A stretch of 45,880 nt of DNA from Candidatus Omnitrophota bacterium (GTDB taxonomy: Bacteria > Omnitrophota > Gorgyraeia > Pluralincolimonadales > Pluralincolimonadaceae), in assembly GCA_028716565.1 (NCBI GenBank), contig JAQUPL010000010.1, positions 1-45,880 of the forward strand. Reading direction: 5' to 3'. Shown in pieces: positions 21,490-29,300 of the stretch. Each line of letters begins with the position of its first letter. Positions within the stretch are counted from its first letter, which is position 1. Under the pieces are notes generated by a model that worked only from the letters and a program-made list of their open reading frames with translations, made no database searches and was not told the origin of the DNA. A program made the translations under genes and the position numbers.

Positions 21490-22295
21490 GAGACGTATTC
21501 CGCGCTATACTTCTCATCCTGCTATTCTCCATGTGGCTTGTGCCGACGCTCATGATGATTGGCAACAGCCTCAGCCCGGACAAGTCTTTCGCACGCGATC
21601 CTCCTTCGTTATTCCCGCGCAAGTTCTCGCTGATAAACTATGAGAAGCTGCTTGCGCTGAAATACCTGCCGCGCTGGGTCGTAACCACGCTGTTGATAGT
21701 GGCGGTGCATGTGGTGGGTGGGGTGCTGATAAACGGGGCGGCAGGGTATGTGTTCGCGTTCAACAAGGCGAGGTGGGCGCGGTGGCTGTTCTGGGCGTTC
21801 ATGACGCCGATATTCGTCAGCAGCTATATCCTGCTCGTGCCGCAGTTCGTCATATTCGGGAAGCTTGGGATGATCGGGTTGCCGGCGGTGATCCTGCCGG
21901 GCATGGGCTCAACGATGGTGTTCCTGTTCAGGAACTACTTCAAGTCGATACCGGCGAGCTTGAACGAAAGCGCGAGGATGGATGGCGCGGGGGAGTGGCG
22001 GATATTCTGGCAGATCGTACTTCCACTCGCCGGGCCGATAGTGGGGACAGCGGTGGTGCTGATAGGCATGGGGAGCATAGGGTCCTTCATCTGGCCGATG
22101 CTCAACCTGCGGGTGCCGGAAACGCAGACGTACCTGGTCGGCCTCATGGCGAGCGCGATCAACGTGTATGCGGTGAAGGACGTAGGCTACGATATGGCGA
22201 TAGGGGTTGCGGCGTTCCTGCCGTACCTGGTTGTATTCCTGATAGCTAACAGGTACTTTATCGGCGGGCTTACCGGTGGATCGATTAAGGAATGA
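21468..22295 (+). CDS. Sugar ABC transporter permease 2, 275 aa
   Basis: UgpE/MalG-type partner permease with six hydrophobic segments. The EAA loop is well kept (NESARMDGAGEWRIFWQIVLPLAGP), meaning the ATPase-docking surface is intact. GTG start nested in the end of permease 1. No ATP-binding subunit follows; the next gene is a small helical protein, so a host ATPase would be needed. Confidence 0.87.
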   Translation: MGGRRSVGDVFRAILLILLFSMWLVPTLMMIGNSLSPDKSFARDPPSLFPRKFSLINYEKLLALKYLPRWVVTTLLIVAVHVVGGVLINGAAGYVFAFNKARWARWLFWAFMTPIFVSSYILLVPQFVIFGKLGMIGLPAVILPGMGSTMVFLFRNYFKSIPASLNESARMDGAGEWRIFWQIVLPLAGPIVGTAVVLIGMGSIGSFIWPMLNLRVPETQTYLVGLMASAINVYAVKDVGYDMAIGVAAFLPYLVVFLIANRYFIGGLTGGSIKE

Positions 22296-22603
22296 TCAAC
22301 GACTATCCAGTCAACTACGAGAAGACGCTCGCGCACGCGAAGAAGCAGACCGAGGTAAATAATGCCATCGAGAGCATCGACGAGATAGAGAACCGGTGGG
22401 TACATTTATCATCGTGCGAAGGCTACTCGATGTATGACTTGAAGAAGGAAATACTGCTGACTGACATCACGATATTACTTCGCTGCTGTATTGTGTTCAT
22501 CAACAAGATAGCCGAGCAGGAGCAGTTGATAAAGCGGCAGAAGCCTTGCAAGCTCTTGCGGCAGGCGAAGAAGATAGCACTTCCGATGGAGGGGAGGGTA
22601 TGA
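22292..22603 (+). CDS. Small helical protein, 103 aa
   Basis: ATGA-coupled to permease 2. Entirely helical and charged, with a hydrophobic helix in the middle (ILLTDITILLRCCIVFINKIAEQEQ) and a basic C-terminus. It has no Walker motifs, so it is not the missing ATPase. It may be an adaptor within the cassette; function unknown. Confidence 0.6.
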   Translation: MINDYPVNYEKTLAHAKKQTEVNNAIESIDEIENRWVHLSSCEGYSMYDLKKEILLTDITILLRCCIVFINKIAEQEQLIKRQKPCKLLRQAKKIALPMEGRV

Positions 22604-23355
22604 AGACTGACTATGGGGATTTCAACGTGCCACCGGATCACTACAAGCCGAAGATAGTGTGCATCATCCCGGCGCGGGGAGGAAGCACGCGGCTGCCGGA
22701 CAAGAACATGCGGATGTTCGCGGGGCGGCCGCTCGTGGCGTGGACCATCATTCAGGCGCTCTGCTCTCACGCGTTGGACGAGGTATGGGTGTCGAGCGAC
22801 AGCGAACGCATCCTGGAGGTAGCGTCGAAGCTTGGAGCGAAGACGTACAAGCGCGAGCTGCCAGAGAACGACGATTCACCGGGGTACGTTCCGATGCTGG
22901 AGTTGATCAGAAAGATAGCCGGGCCACGGGATGTATTCGTGGGGCTCATGGTCACGAGTCCGCTGCGGCAGGTATTCGATATCGACAGGGCGGTGGCGAA
23001 ATGGTTCGCAAGCCCGGACCGGGAGAATAAGATATGTCAGGCGATGGCGAAGATTCACGAGGACTTCCGGTTCAAGATGATGAACGACGATTATGCGATA
23101 CCGCTGCCGGCCACGGAAAACGATAACCTGAAGGTGGACGGAAGCATTCACGTATCGACGCGGGCGCTGTACGAGGAGCAGATAGAGAAAGAAGGTGACG
23201 TGTACTTCATTCCTTATCTTCTCGAATATTGGCAAACGCTGGACATCAATACGGCGGACCAGTTGCGGTTTGCAGAGATGGTTTTCTATGATCGGATATT
23301 GACGGACAATCTGAATCCGTATGCAGTCTACAAGAAAGGTGGCTTGAAGGTATGA
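22600..23355 (+). CDS. CMP-sugar synthetase-like cytidylyltransferase, 251 aa
   Basis: ATG 22600 follows GGAGGGGAGG. The nucleotide-binding signature IIPARGGSTRLPDKN (residues 18-32) is that of acylneuraminate cytidylyltransferases (NeuA, LegF, PseF), which activate nonulosonic acids with CTP. Further family features are P-L-V-A-W-T-I-x-Q-A and a VWVSSDSERIL strand. It is the activation step expected before a MAF-type glycosyltransferase, the next gene, whose start overlaps (ATGA). No NeuB-like synthase gene is present. Confidence 0.83.
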   Translation: MKTDYGDFNVPPDHYKPKIVCIIPARGGSTRLPDKNMRMFAGRPLVAWTIIQALCSHALDEVWVSSDSERILEVASKLGAKTYKRELPENDDSPGYVPMLELIRKIAGPRDVFVGLMVTSPLRQVFDIDRAVAKWFASPDRENKICQAMAKIHEDFRFKMMNDDYAIPLPATENDNLKVDGSIHVSTRALYEEQIEKEGDVYFIPYLLEYWQTLDINTADQLRFAEMVFYDRILTDNLNPYAVYKKGGLKV

Positions 23356-24773
23356 GTGATCCACATCTGAGGGACGCTGATCCGCAGCACTATGCGAATC
23401 CGAACTATCAAGGCGTCGACTTCTTCGCGCTGGACTTCATCAAGCAGCGAGAGGCGGTGATTGACAAGTTGAAGGCGAACCAGATCAGGGCTGACAAGGA
23501 AGACCCTGAGACTACTGTCATGGTTGCCGAGAAGGACGTGCAGGCGAGGATCGGAGAATCGAACCAGCGGTATGCTCAGGGTGCGTTGAAGCGGGAGATC
23601 ATCAACAGCTTCTACAACCATCCACTTATCCTTCACGACTTCGCCACGGGGCGGGGGAAGAACCTGACGCCGAATAGTGGAATGGGACCGGCGCTCATCA
23701 TCGGTTCGGGGCCTACGCTCGACAAGTGCCACGACCTTATCAGGGGATGGAAGGGCGGGCTGTTTTGTTCGTCCTCGCAGGCGATCACGATGGCGGCTCT
23801 CGGGAAAGACAACTTCAATATCGCTATCGTGGACGTGAAGACGGAAAGTGATGAGCTGCTGCCGTTGGAGGAATGGGAGGGAAGGAACTGCCGGATTATC
23901 ACGCATCCTGGTGTGGACCCGGAGATACTACAGGTATGGCGCGGGGCGAAGTTGTATTTCAGGATCACGGTACACAACTATCCGTTCTATACCGAGATTC
24001 AGCCGCTCGCGTATCCGATGATCCCGACGACGCTGTATGTCTACGGATGCGCGGTGTCGTGCCAGATCACCATGGCGGCGCTTATGGGGTACAATCCGCT
24101 GTTCTTGTGCGGGTGCGACTTCGGGTTCCCCGGAGAGCAGGATAGGTTCCGATCATATTCCAAGGTAGATGGGAAATGGTTGCTGAGTGAACCTACGAAG
24201 ATGAAGTACGTGCGCCATGCTAAGGTGACGTACAGGAACGGGTGCCCGTCAGACACGTTCCAGAGTTATTACAAACAGACCTTCTTTAATGTGTGGCGCT
24301 TGTCGCTGGCGGACGTTTTCAGAGTAGGCGACGAAGGCGGGCTGTATGAGGTGCCGAGTGTAACGAAGGAGGAAGTGGCGCAGACCGGCGGTGATATCAT
24401 CCGGGACAAGTATATAAGCAACAAGGACAAGATAGATATTTGCGAACGGTACCTGCTGCACTATGGTACCTTCACGTTTGAGTATCCTAACAATCAGGTG
24501 GAGTTCGTAGTATTCGAGGATGAGGCGCGCGATATGCCGAGATATATCCAGATGTGCAATAACGCCTTTGCTCAAAGCAAGATGCCGGGTGTGTTGAATC
24601 TGGAAGAGGAGAGGAGTAGGATTGCGTATCTGCGTGATGACGCTTTATGGGAGGAGAAAGAAAAGCGATGGCAGTGGGCGACCAAATCACAGCAATCGCT
24701 GACGGAGACTACACCAGAAGCGTCCTCGGCGAGCGGATCAGAATCTACCGAAACGACTGGGAAGACCTCCTAA
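23352..24773 (+). CDS. MAF/DUF115-type glycosyltransferase, 473 aa
   Basis: The central domain shows ALIIGSGPTLDKCHDLI (about residues 113-129) and VSCQITMAALMGYNPLFLCGCDFGF-like sequence (235-260), the pattern of DUF115/motility-associated-factor proteins that attach CMP-nonulosonic acids to flagellin Ser/Thr. In a phage it might decorate a virion or host protein. The Ser/Thr-rich C-terminal 35 residues are read over the portal gene start in another frame (24668-24773), so the tail may be adventitious. The start is coupled to the cytidylyltransferase. Confidence 0.77.
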   Translation: MSDPHLRDADPQHYANPNYQGVDFFALDFIKQREAVIDKLKANQIRADKEDPETTVMVAEKDVQARIGESNQRYAQGALKREIINSFYNHPLILHDFATGRGKNLTPNSGMGPALIIGSGPTLDKCHDLIRGWKGGLFCSSSQAITMAALGKDNFNIAIVDVKTESDELLPLEEWEGRNCRIITHPGVDPEILQVWRGAKLYFRITVHNYPFYTEIQPLAYPMIPTTLYVYGCAVSCQITMAALMGYNPLFLCGCDFGFPGEQDRFRSYSKVDGKWLLSEPTKMKYVRHAKVTYRNGCPSDTFQSYYKQTFFNVWRLSLADVFRVGDEGGLYEVPSVTKEEVAQTGGDIIRDKYISNKDKIDICERYLLHYGTFTFEYPNNQVEFVVFEDEARDMPRYIQMCNNAFAQSKMPGVLNLEEERSRIAYLRDDALWEEKEKRWQWATKSQQSLTETTPEASSASGSESTETTGKTS

Positions 24774-26092
24774 GCGCGGAACTGGCGAAGCAGTTTGTAT
24801 CTGAAACCTGGGATCGTATCAGGCTCATGCTTGATACGTCCCAGAATATATTCAGGCGCATCATCCGAGAGATATGCACGGTTTACAAGGAAGGGTTGAA
24901 GCGGGAGCTTGTCAATGCGACTGAGGGGCCCGGGTCAGAGCCGTTAGACGTACCACGATACACCGAGATACTTTCGCAGATGGATTTCGACTGGAAGATG
25001 GCCGAGGCGCAGCGGCTATCGAAGGCGGCGTGGGTGACGTTTCTTCGTCCGCGAGTGCTGGAAGACTCGGGTGAGATGCGGCTGGAGATCATCACGCCGG
25101 ACATCGCGCATATCGAGTTGAATCAGGAAGACCCGTTGAAGATGGACGGGTTCGGATATCGGGTGAACGGGAAAGACAAGAAGGGGCAGCAGATAGAATG
25201 TTGGGTATGGTACACCGAGGATCAGATTCGATACTTGGATTCGACGGGGAAAGAGATAGAAAACCCGTTCTCGGATGATCTGGATACGACGAATCCCTAT
25301 GGGGTTATCCCGGTGGTGCCGTACTTCGGGACAGCGCCGGTGCTGGGGTTCTGGGACTTGAACTGGAACTATGATGCTGTGCGGTCGAACTACATCATCG
25401 GCGTCTTGAATACCTATATGAACTATCTGGTAAAGACGCAGAGCTTCAAGCAGGTTGTGTTCTCGGGGCAGGTGGGGCCTGCGGTACTGTCGGCTATATC
25501 CGATCCGCTCTATCCGTTCGTGCTGCCGCAGGGGTCCACGGCGGCGACGCTGGACTTGAACACGCAGCTCGCGGCAATCGACCAGGTTATCAGGGGAAAG
25601 ATTTCAGCCATCGCAAACAACTACGGTATCTCGAATGAGAACTTCACTATCACTGGCGACATCGCATCGGGGTATTCGTTGCGGGTGGCGAACAGGGCGC
25701 TGGAGGAGATTCGAGCGTTCGACAAGCAGGTGGCATGGAAGACGGAGAAGGAACTATTCGACCTTATTCGGTTGATGAATAACATGAGCAGCGGGGAGGC
25801 GATACCGGAGACTGTAGAGTTGAAGTGGAACCCGGGGGAGATTGAGTATCCGCCGACGATGGCCGAGGAGCAGTCGCGGTGGGAGTTCGAGTTCAAGTTC
25901 GGCATTCGCAACCAGATAGATTACTTGATGAAGGAAGACCCGGAGCTTTCGCGCGATGATGCCATGGAGCAGTTGCAGCAGGTGAAGGATGAAAACGCGC
26001 AGGTGAAGCCGGGAAGGTCTGTGCTTGAAACCATCTTCGGCGGGGAGAAAGAGGAAGCGGTGATCCCGTTCCAGAAGAAAGAGGAGGCGTGA
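24668..26092 (+). CDS. Portal protein, 474 aa
   Basis: Forms the dodecameric DNA channel at the head vertex. The start at 24668 follows GGAGGAGAAAG; the earlier ATG at 24647 lacks a site. Typical portal features are YRNDWEDLLS, FRRIIREICTVYKEG, a central beta domain (ECWVWYTEDQIRYLD), PYGVIPVVPYFG, and a long helical stem with RALEEIRAF. Length fits SPP1/P22-type portals. It overlaps the glycosyltransferase gene by 106 bases. Confidence 0.88.
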   Translation: MAVGDQITAIADGDYTRSVLGERIRIYRNDWEDLLSAELAKQFVSETWDRIRLMLDTSQNIFRRIIREICTVYKEGLKRELVNATEGPGSEPLDVPRYTEILSQMDFDWKMAEAQRLSKAAWVTFLRPRVLEDSGEMRLEIITPDIAHIELNQEDPLKMDGFGYRVNGKDKKGQQIECWVWYTEDQIRYLDSTGKEIENPFSDDLDTTNPYGVIPVVPYFGTAPVLGFWDLNWNYDAVRSNYIIGVLNTYMNYLVKTQSFKQVVFSGQVGPAVLSAISDPLYPFVLPQGSTAATLDLNTQLAAIDQVIRGKISAIANNYGISNENFTITGDIASGYSLRVANRALEEIRAFDKQVAWKTEKELFDLIRLMNNMSSGEAIPETVELKWNPGEIEYPPTMAEEQSRWEFEFKFGIRNQIDYLMKEDPELSRDDAMEQLQQVKDENAQVKPGRSVLETIFGGEKEEAVIPFQKKEEA

Positions 26093-26093
26093 T

Positions 26094-26141
26094 ATGCCGT
26101 GTGGCAGGAAGAAGCGCAAGGGAAAGAAGCGTGGCAAATAA
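26094..26141 (+). CDS. Basic micro-peptide, 15 aa
   Basis: Sequence MPCGRKKRKGKKRGK. It starts right after the portal stop with GAGGAGG upstream. Very short, strongly basic peptides at this place after the portal gene occur in other phages as I recall; it might bind DNA or acidic scaffold. It overlaps the next gene's GTG. Confidence 0.45.
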   Translation: MPCGRKKRKGKKRGK

Positions 26142-26391
26142 GGAAGCGGCGAAGCAGTTTGCCAAGAAGCGGGATGCTAACTTTGACAAAGCGAAGGGCG
26201 AGGCCGAGACGGCGTTCTTGAGAGAGTTCAAGCCGGATGCCGTGATGGCGTCACCCGATCAATACTTGAAACTACTGTTCGTAAAGATGGGATCGAAGAT
26301 AGTAAAGAGTTTGATTCCAGAGGCGAAGAAAGCAGGTAAAGAATATGCCGCTCGACTGGGACAAGCTGAGCATCAAGATACCGAAGTTTGA
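26131..26391 (+). CDS. Hypothetical head-region protein, 86 aa
   Basis: GTG 26131 is the first sensible start (upstream GGGAAAGAAG), inside the micro-peptide frame. The protein is helical and basic (ANKEAAKQFAKKRDANFDKAKGE, then KLLFVKMGSKIVKSLIPEAKKAGKEYAARL). It is probably a small head or scaffold-associated protein. Its end overlaps the next gene by 47 bases. Confidence 0.6.
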   Translation: MANKEAAKQFAKKRDANFDKAKGEAETAFLREFKPDAVMASPDQYLKLLFVKMGSKIVKSLIPEAKKAGKEYAARLGQAEHQDTEV

Positions 26392-26800
26392 CGACCGGCA
26401 GACCTTCCTCAAAACCTGCGGCGGGTACGTGGTGAAAGAGATTATCGCGATGATCGACCGCGAGGAGCAGCCGGACGGATCGCCGCAGAAACAGAACAGC
26501 GACTATACCAGATTAGAAAAGCAGATCATCAAAGGCTACACGACGCCGCTGAAAGGTGCGCATTTCGAGAGTCCATACCTTGCGCGGCGAAGCATGGCGG
26601 CATGGCTTCGGACCTTTCATCCTCCTGATACGGTTGTTATCGAGTTGAATGCCAAGCGGAAACAGATAGGAATAAAACTGCAACAGATGGGCTATTGGTT
26701 CATGGGAATAACGCGGAAGGCTAAGAAGCAGATAGTTCAGGCGGCTGACCGGTACGTCAAACTGAAGACACGGCAGATGAAGCAGTACGGGTACGACTGA
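26345..26800 (+). CDS. Phage structural-region protein, 151 aa
   Basis: ATG 26345 follows AGGTAAAGA. Basic helical protein with a beta strand pair (TVVIELNAKRKQIGIKL) and a C-terminal GYWFMGITRKAKKQIVQAADRYV helix. Proteins of this look lie between portal and minor head genes in related phages, but I cannot name a family. Confidence 0.65.
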   Translation: MPLDWDKLSIKIPKFDDRQTFLKTCGGYVVKEIIAMIDREEQPDGSPQKQNSDYTRLEKQIIKGYTTPLKGAHFESPYLARRSMAAWLRTFHPPDTVVIELNAKRKQIGIKLQQMGYWFMGITRKAKKQIVQAADRYVKLKTRQMKQYGYD

Positions 26801-27228
26801 TGGCCGATATAGATAAGTTCGCCGAGCGCATCATCCTCAAACTATCGACGACGGGGGACGGATGGACCGAGCGCATCAAGCAGCTTATCAAGGACTGGGC
26901 TGCGGCTGGCATGAGTGAGGATGAGATAATCGCGAAGCTGCTAAAGGAGTTGTCGCTGGGCGGGACGCTATTCGAAGGCATCATGGGGAGCTTCGGGAAC
27001 ATAGCCGGCGAGATGGTGGACTATGTATCGGTAGAGCAGGTACACGAGGAATGGAAGGGAATTAATCGGTGGACTTGGGTAACCGTGAAGGATGCGGACC
27101 GGTGCGATGATTGCGCGGAACGTGACGGGCAGGTAAAGACGTGGGAGGAATGGGAAGCGCTGGGGCTTCCTGGATTGGGGGCGACGGTGTGCGGCTGGCG
27201 GTGCCGCTGCACGCTGGAGCCGGGATAA
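26800..27228 (+). CDS. Minor head protein (Mu gpF/SPP1 gp7-like C-terminal domain), 142 aa
   Basis: TGATG-coupled start. The C-terminal part (KDADRCDDCAERDGQVKTW, then LGATVCGWRCRCTL) is the cysteine-containing end typical of head morphogenesis proteins, with two CxxC-type pairs. The N-terminal half is helical and seems shorter than in full-length gp7 proteins, so this may be a reduced version. It probably acts in portal or head assembly. Confidence 0.75.
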   Translation: MADIDKFAERIILKLSTTGDGWTERIKQLIKDWAAAGMSEDEIIAKLLKELSLGGTLFEGIMGSFGNIAGEMVDYVSVEQVHEEWKGINRWTWVTVKDADRCDDCAERDGQVKTWEEWEALGLPGLGATVCGWRCRCTLEPG

Positions 27229-27239
27229 TGTTTCGGTAC

Positions 27240-27269
27240 TTGAATCTGTTTGCATAGGAGGGTGATACT
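27240..27269 (+). repeat. Intergenic repeat element, copy 2 (copy 1 at 13171-13199)
   Basis: TTGAATCTGTTT (27240-27251), 9 bases, then GGTGATACT (27261-27269). It lies in the short gap before the scaffold gene and matches the element before the fibre gene. It may act as a promoter or regulator-binding site for capsid gene expression. Confidence 0.6.
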
Positions 27270-27275
27270 TCTAAT

Positions 27276-27824
27276 ATGAGTGAAGCAAAGAAAGAGCAGG
27301 AGGAGGGGACCGCTTCTTCAGCCGCCGCAAGCCAGGGCACGGTATCCGGTCAAGCCGACGCGACGTCGACGACAGCAGCGCAAGCCAGCGCAATAGAGAT
27401 GGTGCCTCGGGCACAGTTCGACAAGCTCCAGTCTGACCTCGAAAACTTCAAAAGAATCGAAGAGGAGAGGAAGGGCAAAGAAAAGAAGCGGCAAGAGGAG
27501 CTTCTTAAGGAGCAGGGGAAGTACAAGGATTTGTATGATGCCGCCGTCAGGGAAAACGAGACGATGAAGGCGCAGCTAAGCAAGCTGGATGCTGTCATGA
27601 AAGAGATGCTGGAAGCGGAGATGAAGGACTTGCCGGAAGACTTCGACAAGACTCTGATTCCGAACATCGACGATTATGACAAGATCACTTGGCTCCGCAA
27701 AGCCAAAACCGCTCTCATCAAGAAGACTGAACCGCGCAAAGGAGACGGGACGCCTCCTGCGGGCGGGGAAGGGTTGGCCTCGATGAAAAGCATCTTCAAC
27801 CATCCGATGTCCCCGAAACATTAG
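27276..27824 (+). CDS. Capsid scaffolding protein, 182 aa
   Basis: Placed directly upstream of the major capsid gene. The sequence has a low-complexity Ala/Ser/Thr/Gln N-terminus, a long charged coiled coil (residues about 55-125, KRIEEERKGKEKKRQEELLKE), and a short C-terminal helix with basic residues (SMKSIFNHP), the usual capsid-binding end of scaffolds. No protease motif is seen. Confidence 0.8.
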   Translation: MSEAKKEQEEGTASSAAASQGTVSGQADATSTTAAQASAIEMVPRAQFDKLQSDLENFKRIEEERKGKEKKRQEELLKEQGKYKDLYDAAVRENETMKAQLSKLDAVMKEMLEAEMKDLPEDFDKTLIPNIDDYDKITWLRKAKTALIKKTEPRKGDGTPPAGGEGLASMKSIFNHPMSPKH

Positions 27825-27844
27825 CCTCTTGAGAGGAGCAAGGA

Positions 27845-28795
27845 ATGGCGATATATGCAACCGGGCTGACGTTAGCGGATATTGCACGTCGGCTTGGCGG
27901 CGATCAGCCTATCCTTGTTGACGCTCTCACTCAGGGTGGCGGCAGTCCTACGTTTGCGCGCATTCCGATGCGGCAGATTACTGGATGGGTGGAGCCGTTC
28001 ACTCGGATTGTCGGGCGGCCCACTGTTGCGTGGAGGAGACTCGGCGCATATGTGGCTGCATCGAAGAGTGAGCGCACACCTCATTCGGAAGGCGTATTCC
28101 TTCTGTCGGGGTGCAGCGAAGTCGACAAGATCAGGGCAGATCGCGATCCCAGGGGACCCACGGCGCTTAGGTCAGAGGAAGCTTGGAGCTATCTCGAAGC
28201 GCTGGGTCATAGTCTAAGTCAGCAGTTCTTCTACGGTGGCACGTCCGTCTGCACCACGGCAGCGTCCGATGGGTTTGACGGGATGTGCGCCAGAGTCGTG
28301 TCAGTGGTGAGCACCTATATTCAGTGCTCGACTGGTTCTACTGGCGACTCGGTGTATGCGTTCAAGTTCGGGCCGGGCAAGTTCATGGGCATCTACAACG
28401 TGGGGCCGAGCGGGAAGCTTATCGAAGCGAACGACTACGGCGCGATTGTGGACACGGACAACACGGGTTCGTCCGCGAGCCTGAACGAGCTTTACCGCAC
28501 GTTCTTCAACGCTGCATTCGGTGTCGCGCAGTATCATCAGCTCGCAGTGGGACGGATCAGCGGGCCGGCAAGTTCTCTCGCAACGATTGACTTCACGAAC
28601 CTGTACGCGGGCATGGAGCAGAAGCCGGACCTGTTCGTCACCACATGGAGGGGATGGGGATGCATCAGCAAGATGATCGAGGGTAAGCAGAGTTATCCGC
28701 CTGGGGTAACTGATTACACCCCGTATGCTGGGTTCTACGACGGCATTCCCATCATCGTCGATAATGCGCTCATCGCTGATGCGAAGATGTGCTGA
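27845..28795 (+). CDS. Major capsid protein, 316 aa
   Basis: ATG 27845 follows GAGAGGAGCAAGG. Position after scaffold and before decoration and connector genes, plus length, fit an HK97-fold capsid protein. Recognisable family-like segments include LTLADIARRLGGDQPILVDAL at the N-terminus, a central SLSQQFFYG, SLNELYRTFFNAAFG, and a C-terminal YAGFYDGIPIIVDNALI. I judge by context and pattern, not by a catalytic motif. Confidence 0.83.
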   Translation: MAIYATGLTLADIARRLGGDQPILVDALTQGGGSPTFARIPMRQITGWVEPFTRIVGRPTVAWRRLGAYVAASKSERTPHSEGVFLLSGCSEVDKIRADRDPRGPTALRSEEAWSYLEALGHSLSQQFFYGGTSVCTTAASDGFDGMCARVVSVVSTYIQCSTGSTGDSVYAFKFGPGKFMGIYNVGPSGKLIEANDYGAIVDTDNTGSSASLNELYRTFFNAAFGVAQYHQLAVGRISGPASSLATIDFTNLYAGMEQKPDLFVTTWRGWGCISKMIEGKQSYPPGVTDYTPYAGFYDGIPIIVDNALIADAKMC

Positions 28796-28810
28796 GGAAG
28801 GAGATCAGAG

Positions 28811-29290
28811 ATGGCGACTTTATACGACGGGACGATGCGGGCAGTCCGCGACCAGGACCTTGTGTTCTGGGATGGGTCAGGTACGAGCTGGACGAGAGGG
28901 CCTACGCTTGAAAGCACGGTCAGCTCCGAATCTGATATCGTAGACCTTGGCAAGGCGCAGGAGTTCCCGAACCGGCCGCTGGCTATCATGTTCGAAGCGA
29001 CGGCCTCGGTTTCGGCTCCATCAGCGAACTCGACGCCGATTACGCTGGATAGGATTTACATCCCCGGGCTCTTTGTCCAGGATGCCGCAGACGGGAGCAC
29101 CTTCTCCGACATTCTGTTCGTGAAGTTCCCGGCGGATGCGTCCTATGCTGTTACGGCGGAGGCTTTCAGCGATATGGCGATTGGTATCGTGAAGTGCCGA
29201 AGGTACCTGAGACTGTATAACAAATGCGGTATCGGGACCACAGGAACTATCAGGGCGTGGCTGCGGATGGGTCTGACCACGCAGGCATGA
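28811..29290 (+). CDS. Probable head decoration protein (Bbp16-like), 159 aa
   Basis: Starts after AAGGAGATCAGAG, just behind the capsid gene. Beta-rich, with an opening VFWDGSG and a VDLGKAQEFPNRPLAIMFEA segment resembling the small Bbp16-type capsid cement proteins. No cysteines at conserved places. Assigned by position and pattern. Confidence 0.6.
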   Translation: MATLYDGTMRAVRDQDLVFWDGSGTSWTRGPTLESTVSSESDIVDLGKAQEFPNRPLAIMFEATASVSAPSANSTPITLDRIYIPGLFVQDAADGSTFSDILFVKFPADASYAVTAEAFSDMAIGIVKCRRYLRLYNKCGIGTTGTIRAWLRMGLTTQA

Positions 29291-29300
29291 GGAAGCTGCG

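Noticed and set aside
22292-22603. Missing ABC-transporter ATPase
   Set aside because: The product is a 103-residue helical protein with no Walker A, Walker B or LSGGQ motif.
24647-24668. ATG 24647 as the portal start
   Set aside because: No ribosome binding site upstream; GGAGGAGAAAG lies between it and ATG 24668.
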